DNA of 49,826 nt from an uncultured Clostridia bacterium (GCA_944390395.1 CALXPY010000005.1:1-49826), one strand, 5' to 3'. Shown: positions 17,166 through 24,810, numbered from the stretch's first letter. The notes: generated by a model not told the origin, from the sequence alone. Numbers and translations are program-made.

Positions 17166-17624
17166 ATGTGGGCTATTTGGTTAATAGCTGCTGGAGTATT
17201 TTTTATAGCTGAAATCGCTACAACTGGATTTCTTATATTTTGGTTAGGTTTAGGCGCACTTTTAGCAATGGTTACAAGCTTTATAACAGATAGTGTTTTT
17301 ATTCAAACAATAGTATTTGTTATTTCTTCTACCTTGTTAATTTTATTAACTAAACCATTACTAAAGAAAATTACAAAAAAAGATAAGACCGTTGTAACAA
17401 ATGCTTTTTCTATAGTAGGTAAAGATGCTATAGTAACTACTACCATTGATCCAAAACAAGGAATTGGTCAAATAAAAGTAGATGGTGAAACATGGTCTGC
17501 TAAATGTAGTGATGATATTGTAATAGAAAAAGGTACTGAAGTTAAAATATTAGCAATTGATGGTGTAAAAGCTGTTGTTAGTATTTCGAAAAAATCTTCT
17601 AAAAAAGTGGAAGAGACAGTTTAA
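17166..17624 (+). CDS. NfeD family membrane protein
   Basis: A short NfeD-type protein of 152 residues: two to three membrane helices at the N-terminus (about 1-65, with IAEIATTGFLIFWLGLGALLAM) and a C-terminal OB-fold domain (about 85-145, with VGKDAIVTTTIDPKQGIGQIKVDGETWSA split over two strands). Such proteins partner SPFH/flotillin-like proteins in membrane microdomains, and the next gene, 48 bases on, is exactly that. A TATAAT box lies at 17129-17134, and AAAAGGAG precedes the ATG. Family confident; the physiological role is not clear. Confidence 0.9.
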   Translation: MWAIWLIAAGVFFIAEIATTGFLIFWLGLGALLAMVTSFITDSVFIQTIVFVISSTLLILLTKPLLKKITKKDKTVVTNAFSIVGKDAIVTTTIDPKQGIGQIKVDGETWSAKCSDDIVIEKGTEVKILAIDGVKAVVSISKKSSKKVEETV

Positions 17625-17672
17625 TTTAGTTATTAATATTTAAAATAATAAATAATTTAGGGAGGAAAATTT

Positions 17673-18578
17673 ATGTGGGTATTAATTATACTATTAATTA
17701 TCATTTTAATTATTGCATTCAAATCAATTAAAATTGTAAAACAATCTGAAGTGTACATTATTGAAAGACTTGGTAAATTTCATAAAATTGCAGACGCTGG
17801 TCTTACAATAATAATCCCATTTATTGATCACGTTCGTAGCGTTGTAAGTTTAAAACAACAAACAATGGATATACCACCTCAAGGAGTTATTACTCAAGAT
17901 AACGTTACAATTACAATTGATACAGTTGTATTCTACAGAATCACAGATCCAGCTAAAGCTGTATACGAAATTCAAAACTTAAAGAAAGGTATTGAATACT
18001 TAGCTATTACAACAATTCGTGATATTGTTGGTAAAATGGACTTAGATGCAACATTTAGTTCACGTGATACAATAAACGATAAATTAAGAGTTATACTTGA
18101 TGAAGCAACAGATCAATGGGGTTGTAAAGTTGATAGAGTTGAAATTAAAGATATTACACCACCTGCTGATATTCGTGACGCAATGGAAAAACAAATGAAT
18201 GCAGAAAGAAATAAAAGAGCATTAATTCTTCAAGCTGAAGGTGAAAGACAATCTGCTATTACACTTGCAGAAGGTAAAAAAGAAGCTGCTATTCTAGAAG
18301 CTGAAGCTGATAGAGAAGCAAAAATAAGAAGAGCTGCCGGTGAAGCAGATGCTATTAAAAAAGTTGCTGAAGCTAAAGCAGAAGAAATTCAAATGGTATA
18401 TGATGCTATAATGAAAGCTAACCCTGATGATAAATTAGTTCAACTTAAATCATTAGAAGCTTTAAAAGAAGTTGCAAATGGAAATGCTAACAAAGTATTC
18501 ATTCCATTTGAAGCTACAAATGCATTAAGTAGTTTAGGTGCTGCAGCAGAAATGTTTAAGGACGAAAAAAAGAAATAG
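17673..18578 (+). CDS. SPFH/band 7 (stomatin-like, QmcA-type) membrane protein
   Basis: 301 residues: one N-terminal membrane segment, the SPFH domain (about 20-190, with QSEVYIIERLGKFHKIADAGL and SLKQQTMDIPPQGVITQDNV), then an Ala/Glu-rich coiled coil (about 175-250) and a short C-terminal region. It forms membrane-bound oligomeric cages or scaffolds. Strong AGGGAGG ribosome site. It is clearly an operon with nfeD. The codon mix in this gene includes more GC-containing codons than its neighbours, consistent with high expression. Confidence 0.93.
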   Translation: MWVLIILLIIILIIAFKSIKIVKQSEVYIIERLGKFHKIADAGLTIIIPFIDHVRSVVSLKQQTMDIPPQGVITQDNVTITIDTVVFYRITDPAKAVYEIQNLKKGIEYLAITTIRDIVGKMDLDATFSSRDTINDKLRVILDEATDQWGCKVDRVEIKDITPPADIRDAMEKQMNAERNKRALILQAEGERQSAITLAEGKKEAAILEAEADREAKIRRAAGEADAIKKVAEAKAEEIQMVYDAIMKANPDDKLVQLKSLEALKEVANGNANKVFIPFEATNALSSLGAAAEMFKDEKKK

Positions 18579-18587
18579 AAAAATTAT

Positions 18588-18616
18588 AAAGCAGAGAATT
18601 TTAATTTCTCTGCTTT
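18588..18616. terminator. Bidirectional terminator between SPFH gene and rarA
   Basis: AAAGCAGAGAA pairs with TTCTCTGCTTT, with T-rich tracts on both sides, between convergent genes. Confidence 0.85.
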
Positions 18617-18622
18617 TCTTTT

Positions 18623-19864
18623 TTAATCTACTGTATCATCTTTTATATAATATTTTGTTCCTAACATTTTATCCGGTAAATATTGTTGCTCTACCCAATG
18701 TCCTGGATAATCATGTGGATATTTATATCCTACCCCATATCCAAATTTGCTCATTCCTTCTGCTGGTGCGTTTCTTATATGTAATGGTATTGTTCCTGTA
18801 TCTTTATGTGCAACATCTTCTAAAGCTTTATTTATTCCTAAATATGCTGCATTAGATTTTTTTGAAGTAGCTATATATACTGTAGCTTCTGCTAATATTA
18901 TTCTAGCCTCTGGCATTCCAACCATTGTTACTGCTTGCATTGCATTTGTTGCTATAACTAAAGCCTGTGGATTTGCCATTCCTACATCTTCTGCTGCAGA
19001 TATAACTAGTCTTCTTGCCATAAATACAGGATCCTCTCCAGCATTTAATGCTCTAGCTAAATAGAAAAGCGCTGCATCTGTATCACTACCTCTTAATGAT
19101 TTTATAAATGCACTTATATTATCATAATGACTATCTCCGTTTTTATCAAATACAGCTTTTCTTGTTTGAACACATTCTTTCATTATTTCATCAGTTATAG
19201 TAATATATCCATCTTGATCCATATTAGTCGTTAGCACTGCTACTTCTAATCCATTTAAAGCAGTTCTTACATCTCCATTAGAGGCCATTGCTATTTTTTG
19301 TAATGTACTATCTTCAATCCTTATTTTATAACTGCCTAGTCCTTCTTCTGATGTTAATGAATTTTTTAAGACTTTATATATATCTTTTTCTGTAAGTGGT
19401 TCTAATTTAAAAACCATTGATCTTGAAATTAAAGCTTTGTTTACTTCAAAATATGGATTTTCTGTTGTTGCCCCTATTAATATTACTGTTCCATTTTCTA
19501 CATAAGGTAAAAGTGCATCTTGTTGTAGTTTATTAAATCTATGTATCTCATCTATGAACAAAATACATCTTCCAGAAGGATTTAAAAAACTATTCTTTGC
19601 CTCTTCTATTGCATTTTTTATATCAGCAATTCCTGATGTTACTGCATTTAATTTAGTAAATTTATATTTTGTTGTATTACTTATTACTCTTGCCAAAGAT
19701 GTTTTTCCACAACCAGGAGGTCCCCATAATATAATACTAGATAATCTATCTGCTTTTATTGTTCTATATAATATTTTATCTTTGCCTAATATATGCTCTT
19801 GTCCGACATAATCATCCAATGTTTTTGGACTCATTCTATATGCTAATGGTTTGCTTAAATCCAT
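18623..19864 (-). CDS. rarA: Replication-associated recombination protein A (RarA/MgsA) AAA+ ATPase
   Basis: Clamp-loader-like AAA+ ATPase acting at stalled forks, 413 residues as usual. It opens with LAYRMSPKTLDDYVGQEHILG. Walker A is GPPGCGKTSLA, Walker B is LFIDEIHRFNK, sensor 1 is GATTENPYFEVN and the Arg finger region is ALISRSMVF. The C-terminal tetramerisation domain contains LARALNAGEDPVFMARRLVI and ends near YKYPHDYPGHWVEQQYLP. It lies 15 bases after ruvA, so the two genes form a recombination/repair operon. Confidence 0.95.
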   Translation of the reverse strand: MDLSKPLAYRMSPKTLDDYVGQEHILGKDKILYRTIKADRLSSIILWGPPGCGKTSLARVISNTTKYKFTKLNAVTSGIADIKNAIEEAKNSFLNPSGRCILFIDEIHRFNKLQQDALLPYVENGTVILIGATTENPYFEVNKALISRSMVFKLEPLTEKDIYKVLKNSLTSEEGLGSYKIRIEDSTLQKIAMASNGDVRTALNGLEVAVLTTNMDQDGYITITDEIMKECVQTRKAVFDKNGDSHYDNISAFIKSLRGSDTDAALFYLARALNAGEDPVFMARRLVISAAEDVGMANPQALVIATNAMQAVTMVGMPEARIILAEATVYIATSKKSNAAYLGINKALEDVAHKDTGTIPLHIRNAPAEGMSKFGYGVGYKYPHDYPGHWVEQQYLPDKMLGTKYYIKDDTVD

Positions 19865-19879
19865 ATTAACCCTCTTCTC

Positions 19880-20479
19880 TTATTTTGATAATTTTTTTAA
19901 ACCTTGTCTAATTATTTCTTCTATTGATAAGCTGTTTTTATCTATATTTTCTAAAGCTACATCTATTTCTCTTCTGCTATATCCTAAAACTTGTAAAGCA
20001 CTAATTGCTTCTGATACTTTGTCATTTTCTATAATAGCTTCTTTTATTTCTTCTACATTATCTTCTACTGCTTCTTCTGTTTTTAACTTATCTTTTAGCT
20101 CTAAAATAATTCTTTGCGCTGTTTTTGGTCCAATCCCTGGTAACTTTTTTAATTTACCTATATCATTTGAAATTACTGCTAAAGCAAAACTAGATGGAGA
20201 AATATTTGATAAAATAGTTAAAGATGATTTTGCACCTATTCCACTTACTGATAGTAGTAATTCAAACATTCTTAGCTCTTCATTTGAGTTAAATCCAAAA
20301 ATACTAATATCATCTTCTCTTACTCTTACATAAGTATGAATTTTTACTTCTTTCCCACTCTCTCCTAATTTTTCTATAGCATTTTGAGACATAAAAATTT
20401 TATATCCAATACCTCCAACATCTACTACAACATATCCATTTGTTTTTATCTCCAAATTTCCTTTTATATATGCAAACAT
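19880..20479 (-). CDS. ruvA: Holliday junction branch migration protein RuvA
   Basis: Tetrameric Holliday-junction-binding subunit, 199 residues. Domain I is an OB fold starting MFAYIKGNLEIKTNGYVVVDVGGIGYKI. Domain II carries two helix-hairpin-helix motifs (LLSVSGIGAKSSLTIL and KLPGIGPKTAQRII), and the C-terminal domain III contacts RuvB. An acidic linker separates II and III. Unusually, ruvB is not the next gene; rarA takes that place, so ruvB must be elsewhere in the genome. Confidence 0.96.
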   Translation of the reverse strand: MFAYIKGNLEIKTNGYVVVDVGGIGYKIFMSQNAIEKLGESGKEVKIHTYVRVREDDISIFGFNSNEELRMFELLLSVSGIGAKSSLTILSNISPSSFALAVISNDIGKLKKLPGIGPKTAQRIILELKDKLKTEEAVEDNVEEIKEAIIENDKVSEAISALQVLGYSRREIDVALENIDKNSLSIEEIIRQGLKKLSK

Positions 20480-20568
20480 ATAATTTCTCCTTTATAATTT
20501 AATATAAACATTTTATCACATTTTTTTCAAAATGCAATAATATATTTGTGAAATTTTGTTTGTATTAT

Positions 20569-20597
20569 TTGCTATAACTTTATAAAAATGTTATAAT
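20569..20597 (+). promoter_or_regulatory. Extended -10 promoter of tcdA
   Basis: TTGCTA, 17 bases, TATAAT with TG one base upstream of the -10 box. The ATG follows 31 bases later behind AAAGAGAGG. Confidence 0.7.
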
Positions 20598-20628
20598 ATT
20601 CAAGTAATTAGATTAAAGAGAGGTTTTT

Positions 20629-21312
20629 ATGGATAATTGGCTTTCAAGAACAGAAATGTTAATAGGTAAAGAAAATTTAGATAAATTAGCGAACTCAACT
20701 GTTGCGGTTTTTGGCTGTGGCGGTGTTGGCTCTTATGTTGCCGAAGGAATAGTTCGTGCTGGTATTGGTAATATTGTTTTAATAGATAATGATGTTGTTG
20801 ATATAACAAATATTAATAGACAATTAATTGCAGATACAACAACTATCAATATGCCTAAAGTTGAAGTAGAAAAAGAAAGATTGTTAAAAATAAATCCTAA
20901 TTTAAACATACAAATTTATAAAGAGTTTTATAACTCTACTAATTCTAATCTATTGAATAATAATTATACTTATATAGTTGATGCAATTGATACTGTTAGT
21001 TCTAAAATTTCACTGATTGAAGAAGCTTTTAATAGAAATATTAAAATAATCTCATCTATGGGAACGGGAAACAAATTAGATCCTACAAAATTTGAAGTGA
21101 CTGATATATACAAAACTTCAGTATGTCCTTTAGCTAAAGTTATGAGAAAAGAACTTAAAAAAAGAAATATTCCACATTTAAAAGTGGTTTATTCAAAAGA
21201 AGAACCTATAGCTACAAATACCAGAACTCCTGCAAGTATTAGTTTTGTTCCATCAGTAGCAGGTTTAATTATTGCTGGAGAGGTTATTAAAGATATTATA
21301 AATACTAACTAA
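20629..21312 (+). CDS. tcdA: tRNA threonylcarbamoyladenosine dehydratase (TcdA/CsdL, ThiF family)
   Basis: E1-like adenylating enzyme of 227 residues that cyclises t6A to ct6A at position 37 of ANN-decoding tRNAs. VAVFGCGGVGSYVAEGIVRAG is the nucleotide-binding loop, LIDNDVVDITNINRQL contains the Asp/Asn/Arg of the ThiF signature, and SSMGTGNKLDP and PASISFVPSVAGLIIAGEVI are typical of this subgroup. It is slightly shorter than the E. coli protein. A single gene with its own promoter, divergent from ruvA. Confidence 0.9.
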   Translation: MDNWLSRTEMLIGKENLDKLANSTVAVFGCGGVGSYVAEGIVRAGIGNIVLIDNDVVDITNINRQLIADTTTINMPKVEVEKERLLKINPNLNIQIYKEFYNSTNSNLLNNNYTYIVDAIDTVSSKISLIEEAFNRNIKIISSMGTGNKLDPTKFEVTDIYKTSVCPLAKVMRKELKKRNIPHLKVVYSKEEPIATNTRTPASISFVPSVAGLIIAGEVIKDIINTN

Positions 21313-21356
21313 AACTATTAATTTAAATGCTAAATTGAAAACTTTACCATAAACTC

Positions 21357-21385
21357 TTGTATTTTTTATTAATTTATGATAAACT
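21357..21385 (+). promoter_or_regulatory. Extended -10 promoter of rpmB
   Basis: TTGTAT, 17 bases, TAAACT with TG one base upstream of the -10 box, 44 bases before the rpmB start. It is flanked by TGCTAAATTGA (21328-21338) and, downstream, TCAATTTAATTTAGCA, which form imperfect inverted arms around the promoter. Confidence 0.55.
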
Positions 21386-21429
21386 TATAAATAGTCAATT
21401 TAATTTAGCATATAGGAGGTGCAAAACTC

Positions 21430-21627
21430 ATGGCAAGATGCGAAATTTGTAACAAATCAATATCTTATGGAAATAAATTAAGTATAGCTCGTTCACATAT
21501 AAGCAGAAGAACTTCAAGAACATTTAAACCAAATTTAAGAAGAGTTAAAGCTTTAATAAATGGTCAACCAAAAACTATACATGTATGTGCAAAATGTTTA
21601 CGTTCTGGAAAAGTTGTAAGAGCATAA
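21430..21627 (+). CDS. rpmB: 50S ribosomal protein bL28
   Basis: 65 residues, complete. It starts MARCEICNKS and contains SISYGNKLSIARSHISRRTSR-type RNA-binding residues, then LRRVKALINGQPKTIHVCAKC. The four cysteines (CEIC and CAKC) make this the zinc-binding C+ form. Strong TAGGAGG ribosome site and a terminator downstream. Single-gene unit. Confidence 0.97.
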   Translation: MARCEICNKSISYGNKLSIARSHISRRTSRTFKPNLRRVKALINGQPKTIHVCAKCLRSGKVVRA

Positions 21628-21660
21628 CAAAAGTATTTTTAAAATAATATATTATTTTAA

Positions 21661-21690
21661 AAAAGAGACTGTTATAAAATAGTCTCTTTT
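21661..21690. terminator. Terminator after rpmB
   Basis: Perfect 10-bp stem AAAAGAGACT with AGTCTCTTTT, 10-base loop, T-tract. It may also serve the convergent spoVM gene. Confidence 0.88.
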
Positions 21691-21708
21691 TGTAGTAGCC
21701 TTTATGTA

Positions 21709-21786
21709 CTACTTTTCTTTTATTCCAAAAATAAATTTAACAAAACCTCTTAAAAATTTTGGAACTTTTTTTACAACAATTGTCAT
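21709..21786 (-). CDS. spoVM: Stage V sporulation protein SpoVM
   Basis: A 25-codon gene. The peptide begins MTIVVKK and contains KVPKFLRGFVKFIFG, matching the amphipathic helix of SpoVM with its conserved Pro-Lys-Phe-Leu. SpoVM senses the curvature of the forespore membrane and anchors SpoIVA, starting coat and cortex assembly. AAGGAGG lies at good spacing. It is encoded 25 bases after a small membrane protein gene. The 25 residues agree with the usual 24-26. Confidence rests on motif and length. Confidence 0.85.
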   Translation of the reverse strand: MTIVVKKVPKFLRGFVKFIFGIKEK

Positions 21787-21811
21787 ATTGCACACACTCC
21801 TCCTTTATTCA

Positions 21812-21961
21812 TTAACATGATAACCACATTAGACCTACTGCAACTATAGTTACGCCTAGAGCAAATAACCAACCTGAAAGTGGAAGTAATAATACAAGCA
21901 AAATTCCAAGTCCTAAGCCAATTAAACAAACTCCAATTGTTTTCTTTAATGCACACAACAT
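21812..21961 (-). CDS. Small membrane protein (49 residues) upstream of spoVM
   Basis: MLCALKKTIGVCLIGLGLGI starts a 49-residue protein made of two hydrophobic segments, with a PLSGW turn in the middle and a Cys at the C-terminus. I do not recognise a named family. AAGGAAGGTGG precedes the ATG. It is in the same direction as spoVM and probably co-transcribed, so a sporulation-time membrane role is possible but unproven. Confidence 0.65.
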   Translation of the reverse strand: MLCALKKTIGVCLIGLGLGILLVLLLPLSGWLFALGVTIVAVGLMWLSC

Positions 21962-22034
21962 AATATATTACCACCTTCCTTTATATATTATATTAATTAT
22001 TCTACAAAATGTGATTAGAAAGGATTTTTTATAT

Positions 22035-22670
22035 ATGAAAAAAAATGATGTAATTGATGTTATAGAAATATTAAAAAATACATATCCTGATGCTAAGTGT
22101 AGTTTGGATTTCAAAACCCCTTTTGAGTTAATGATAGCAGTTATGCTTTCTGCACAATGTACAGATGAAAGAGTTAATAAAACTACACCAGCCATATTTG
22201 CTAGATGTTCTACTCCAGAAGAATTTATAGAAATACCTATTGAGGAATTAGAAGAATTAGTTCATCCTTGTGGCTTTTATAAAAATAAATCTAAAAATAT
22301 TAAATTAGCATCACAAAAAATATTAAATGATTTTAATGGGAAAGTTCCTGAAACAATGGAAGAATTAATTACCATTCCTGGTGTAGGTAGAAAAAGTGCA
22401 AATGTAATTATGCTAGAAGCTTTTAATAATCCTCAAGGAATTGCTGTAGATACACATGCAAAAAGAATCTCCAATAGAATAGGTCTTTCATCAGAATCTG
22501 AACCAGAAAAAATCGAACAAGGTCTTTTAAAACAAATTCCCAAAAAATATATTGGAGATGTAAACCATATTCTTATTTGGCATGGCAGAAATATTTGCAC
22601 AGCTAGAAATCCAAAATGTGATCTATGCCCCATAAAGCATTTATGCAATTATTTTACAAAAAATGCATAA
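22035..22670 (+). CDS. nth: Endonuclease III (DNA glycosylase/AP lyase)
   Basis: Base-excision repair glycosylase for oxidised pyrimidines. About 211 residues from ATG 22035, which follows AGAAAGGA; the GTG at 22011 has no ribosome site. The helix-hairpin-helix reads ITIPGVGRKSANVIM with the catalytic Lys, and the catalytic Asp is in IAVDTHAKRISNR. The C-terminal CTARNPKCDLCPIKHLC matches the C-X6-C-X2-C-X5-C ligands of the [4Fe-4S] cluster. Complete and intact. Confidence 0.96.
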   Translation: MKKNDVIDVIEILKNTYPDAKCSLDFKTPFELMIAVMLSAQCTDERVNKTTPAIFARCSTPEEFIEIPIEELEELVHPCGFYKNKSKNIKLASQKILNDFNGKVPETMEELITIPGVGRKSANVIMLEAFNNPQGIAVDTHAKRISNRIGLSSESEPEKIEQGLLKQIPKKYIGDVNHILIWHGRNICTARNPKCDLCPIKHLCNYFTKNA

Positions 22671-22715
22671 TTTTTGTATTTATTTATATAATATATGCTA
22701 AAGAGGTGTTTTGAT

Positions 22716-22853
22716 TTGACAAATATAAACTGTTCTGAAAAATGTATTTATCAAAAAGATGGCAAATGTTGCTTTGAAAATATAGGTACTCAGTCTTCAA
22801 TTTCTAATACAGATTGTATTTATTTTGTACCTATAAAACACTCTTATAATTAA
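22716..22853 (+). CDS. Small Cys-rich protein, 45 residues, unknown function
   Basis: Starts at a TTG (22716) behind AAGAGGTG. The peptide contains CSEKCIYQKDGKCCFENIG and, later, SNTDCIYFVP; the five to six Cys suggest metal binding or disulfides. Short proteins with this CxxxCxYxxxGKC look recur in Clostridia, but I know of no function. It lies 43 bases after nth and ends in a terminator whose stem starts within the stop codon. Confidence 0.65.
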   Translation: MTNINCSEKCIYQKDGKCCFENIGTQSSISNTDCIYFVPIKHSYN

Positions 22854-22880
22854 AAAGGCAAATTTTAAATTTGCCTTTTT
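22852..22880. terminator. Terminator after the Cys-rich gene
   Basis: Near-perfect palindrome AAAAAGGCAAATTT / AAATTTGCCTTTTT with T-tracts on both strands, between convergent genes. Confidence 0.85.
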
Positions 22881-22921
22881 AATTTATAATCCATGCATTT
22901 TTTTGTTAAATTTCTATATTT

Positions 22922-24112
22922 TCACAAATATAATGCTATTCTGAATCCAATGTTTCCTACTTTTTCATATCTTGTTTGTCCTGAATCGACAATTCTTTCA
23001 ATTCCTGTTACGGGTATTACACAATCTCGTGCCGAAGATGTAAATTGTACTCCTCTATAAAATCTACAATTTGTCATTCCGAATCCTGTTCTTGTTTCCA
23101 TTGTCCATTCCATTACATTTCCTCCTAAATCATATATATTTTTTATTGAATAATTAGAATTTGAACCAGTTACTGCTAGCTTGCCTGTAAAATTTCCTTT
23201 TCCTCTTGAAGTTGCAACAAAACTTGTACTACTACATGTACTAGTTTTGTATTTTGGGTCTATAAATGCCATTATAGCATCCCATTGTACACCATATACC
23301 AAACAACTTTTTACATTATATCCTTTTTTTCCAGTATACATTTCTCGAGATTTTTGCACTGCACCGCCTAATTGATTAGTTGTTTCTTCTGTATCAGCCC
23401 AACCTATATAATTATAAACATAAGCACCTTGTTTTATTACAACTTCTTCATCTACTCCATACGATTGTTCTGTCCTTTCCATATTTGATTTTATTCCAGC
23501 CTCATATCTTCCTATGTAAAATCCCTTATTATTATATACACTTTGTATCATATCTGAATATTCTCTTCTTTCTTCCTCTGTTGCATAACTGCTAGGTTCT
23601 TCTGAAATTGTAAGAACATCAAAAGAATTTAAACTTCCATCAAAATAATTATTATATCTCTTAAACTCACTTTTATTTTCTACTGGTATCCATACAAACT
23701 GATTTCCTAATAAAATTTTTGCTATTTCATGATTAATCCCTTTATTTTTATCTTCTACATTATCAGATATTACAACACCTTCACTTTTTGTTCCACCAAC
23801 ATAATAAAATCCAGCTGGTATTGGAACTCCATCTTCTGTATATGTTAAATCCAAATTTTCTTCTGGTATCTCTATATTACTATTCCAATTTGAATCCATT
23901 GTTTCATTTAACTCATTCAAGAGTTCATTTAATTCTGTTTCATCTTCTTTTACTAAATTATTCATTCTATCTGCTGCCTCTTTTGATTTATTCAATATTC
24001 CATTTTCTCCTAAGGTTACATCTAACGTTACTCCTGCCAATATTAAAATCACTACTATTGTTACTGCTAAAGTTATTAGTGTTATTCCTCTATTTTCTTT
24101 TTTACTATTCAT
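22922..24112 (-). CDS. Pilin-like N-terminus fused to SUMF1/FGE-like domain (copy B)
   Basis: 396 residues. N-terminal basic leader, then GITLITLAVTIVVILILAGV, a prepilin-like signal; after a charged helix the SUMF1/FGE-like domain begins near EDGVPIPAGFYYVGG. Recognisable blocks are QFVWIPVENKSEF, GFYIGRYEAG, CLVYGVQWDAIMAFI, YDLGGNVMEWTMETR, FYRGVQF and IGFRIALYL at the end. It is shorter than copy A because it lacks the beta-rich insert. GGGAGAAAT ribosome site. It is separated from its leader by two unusual inverted repeats. Likely surface-exposed; ligand unknown. Confidence 0.8.
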   Translation of the reverse strand: MNSKKENRGITLITLAVTIVVILILAGVTLDVTLGENGILNKSKEAADRMNNLVKEDETELNELLNELNETMDSNWNSNIEIPEENLDLTYTEDGVPIPAGFYYVGGTKSEGVVISDNVEDKNKGINHEIAKILLGNQFVWIPVENKSEFKRYNNYFDGSLNSFDVLTISEEPSSYATEEERREYSDMIQSVYNNKGFYIGRYEAGIKSNMERTEQSYGVDEEVVIKQGAYVYNYIGWADTEETTNQLGGAVQKSREMYTGKKGYNVKSCLVYGVQWDAIMAFIDPKYKTSTCSSTSFVATSRGKGNFTGKLAVTGSNSNYSIKNIYDLGGNVMEWTMETRTGFGMTNCRFYRGVQFTSSARDCVIPVTGIERIVDSGQTRYEKVGNIGFRIALYL

Positions 24113-24146
24113 AACTTCTATTTCTCCCTCTATATTAATTTATTTT

Positions 24147-24217
24147 GAACTTTCCTCAATAGTGATAATATGTTTTTTCTCGCTTAGAAAAAAATATTAT
24201 CACTATTGTGGAAGTTC
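24147..24217. repeat. Long near-perfect hairpin upstream of pilin-like copy B
   Basis: Arms of 32-34 bases sharing CAATAGTGATAATAT with ATATTATCACTATTG at the core, extended by GAACTT/AAGTTC outside and a T/A run inside, around a 5-base loop (CGCTT). It lies 35 bases before the start codon. There is no clear T-tract on the minus strand, so it is not a typical terminator. It is absent from copy A. Confidence 0.85.
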
Positions 24218-24297
24218 TAGTTTCTGCCTTTCTCAAAATACATTAATTCACAAAATGAAATAAATATCTTTATTTAAATTTTTAAATTGCTAATTGA

Positions 24298-24413
24298 GAA
24301 GCGTGTTATATATATTATTTGAAAAATCATGAGTCGACAGCCCTTTGAGGCGGGGGTGTGACCCGTGAGCTTGGAGACCGTGTTTTTGAAAATAATATAT
24401 ATAACTTAGCTTC
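24298..24413. repeat. GC-rich structured island with paired AT-rich arms
   Basis: Outer arms GAAGC/GCTTC, then GTTATATATATTATTT paired perfectly with AAATAATATATATAAC, then AAAAA/TTTTT and CATG/CGTG (a U-G pair on plus-strand RNA). They enclose about 50 bases of high GC, including GGGTGTGACCC. The interior of 69 bases is about 54% G+C in otherwise very AT-rich DNA. It sits in the extra DNA that copy B has between leader and gene. It may be a small structured RNA or a miniature mobile element; I cannot assign it. Confidence 0.7.
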
Positions 24414-24483
24414 TATAGTACTTAGAAAGTAAAAAACTTCATATATATCCACTAGTAAAATCTTTTGAAAAAAGCGCACAAAA

Positions 24484-24513
24484 AGAACGCATCCAAAAAA
24501 TGCGATACGTTCT
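24484..24513 (-). terminator. Leader terminator hairpin, copy B
   Basis: On the minus strand AGAACGUAUC pairs with GAUGCGUUCU (10 bp, one G-U), followed by UUUUUGUGCG. Compared with copy A, base pair 8 is A-U here and U-G there, and pair 7 is U-G here and U-A there. Confidence 0.75.
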
Positions 24514-24562
24514 GAATTTTACATAATATATTTTAGATTTAGGTACGAAAAATAAACCTGTT

Positions 24563-24628
24563 TTATTCTCTAAAACATAGCTCTCTCTCTCTCTCTCTCT
24601 CTACAACGGCAACGGTTTTAGCTTTCAT
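24563..24628 (-). CDS. Leader peptide with Glu-Arg repeat encoded by (AG)11, copy B
   Basis: A 21-residue ORF: MKAKTVAVV, ERERERE, LCFRE, stop. It is the same length and repeat as copy A; the three amino-acid differences all lie in the first five residues. The ATG at 24628 has only a weak ribosome site (GAAAG), though an in-frame GTG further up follows AAAGGAT. One extra AG would open the frame through the terminator to a stop just past it, as in copy A. Confidence 0.55.
   Translation of the reverse strand: MKAKTVAVVERERERELCFRE
24581..24602 (-). repeat. (AG)11 dinucleotide microsatellite, copy B
   Basis: Eleven perfect AG units on the minus strand, the same count as copy A, within the leader ORF. 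Confidence 0.95.
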
Positions 24629-24751
24629 CTTTCTATTTCTCACAAATATTATATCCTTTCACTTGTTCTTCTTTTACAAGTATAACATAGTTTATAATAT
24701 TTTACTAGTTTTTTTTATTTTTAATTTGTTACATTTAATTATTCACGTATA

Positions 24752-24780
24752 TTGACAAATATTTTATTAAGATATATATT
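24752..24780 (+). promoter_or_regulatory. Sigma-A promoter of the bactofilin-like gene
   Basis: TTGACA, 17 bases, TATATT, 30 bases before the ATG, which has an AAGGAGGAG ribosome site. Confidence 0.75.
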
Positions 24781-24810
24781 TAAATACATAAAATTTAAGG
24801 AGGAGATTAT

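Larger units (their letters stand above)
24443..24631 (-). promoter_or_regulatory. Attenuator-type leader, copy B
   Basis: Aligns without gaps to 14459-14647 and has the same parts in the same order: leader ORF, (AG)11, two small hairpins, terminator stem, T-tract and conserved end. Upstream, TATAAT is present on the minus strand (24647-24652) but without a good -35 box. The ribosome site before the ORF is weaker than in copy A. Downstream, about 330 bases with two inverted repeats separate it from the pilin-like gene. Confidence 0.7.
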
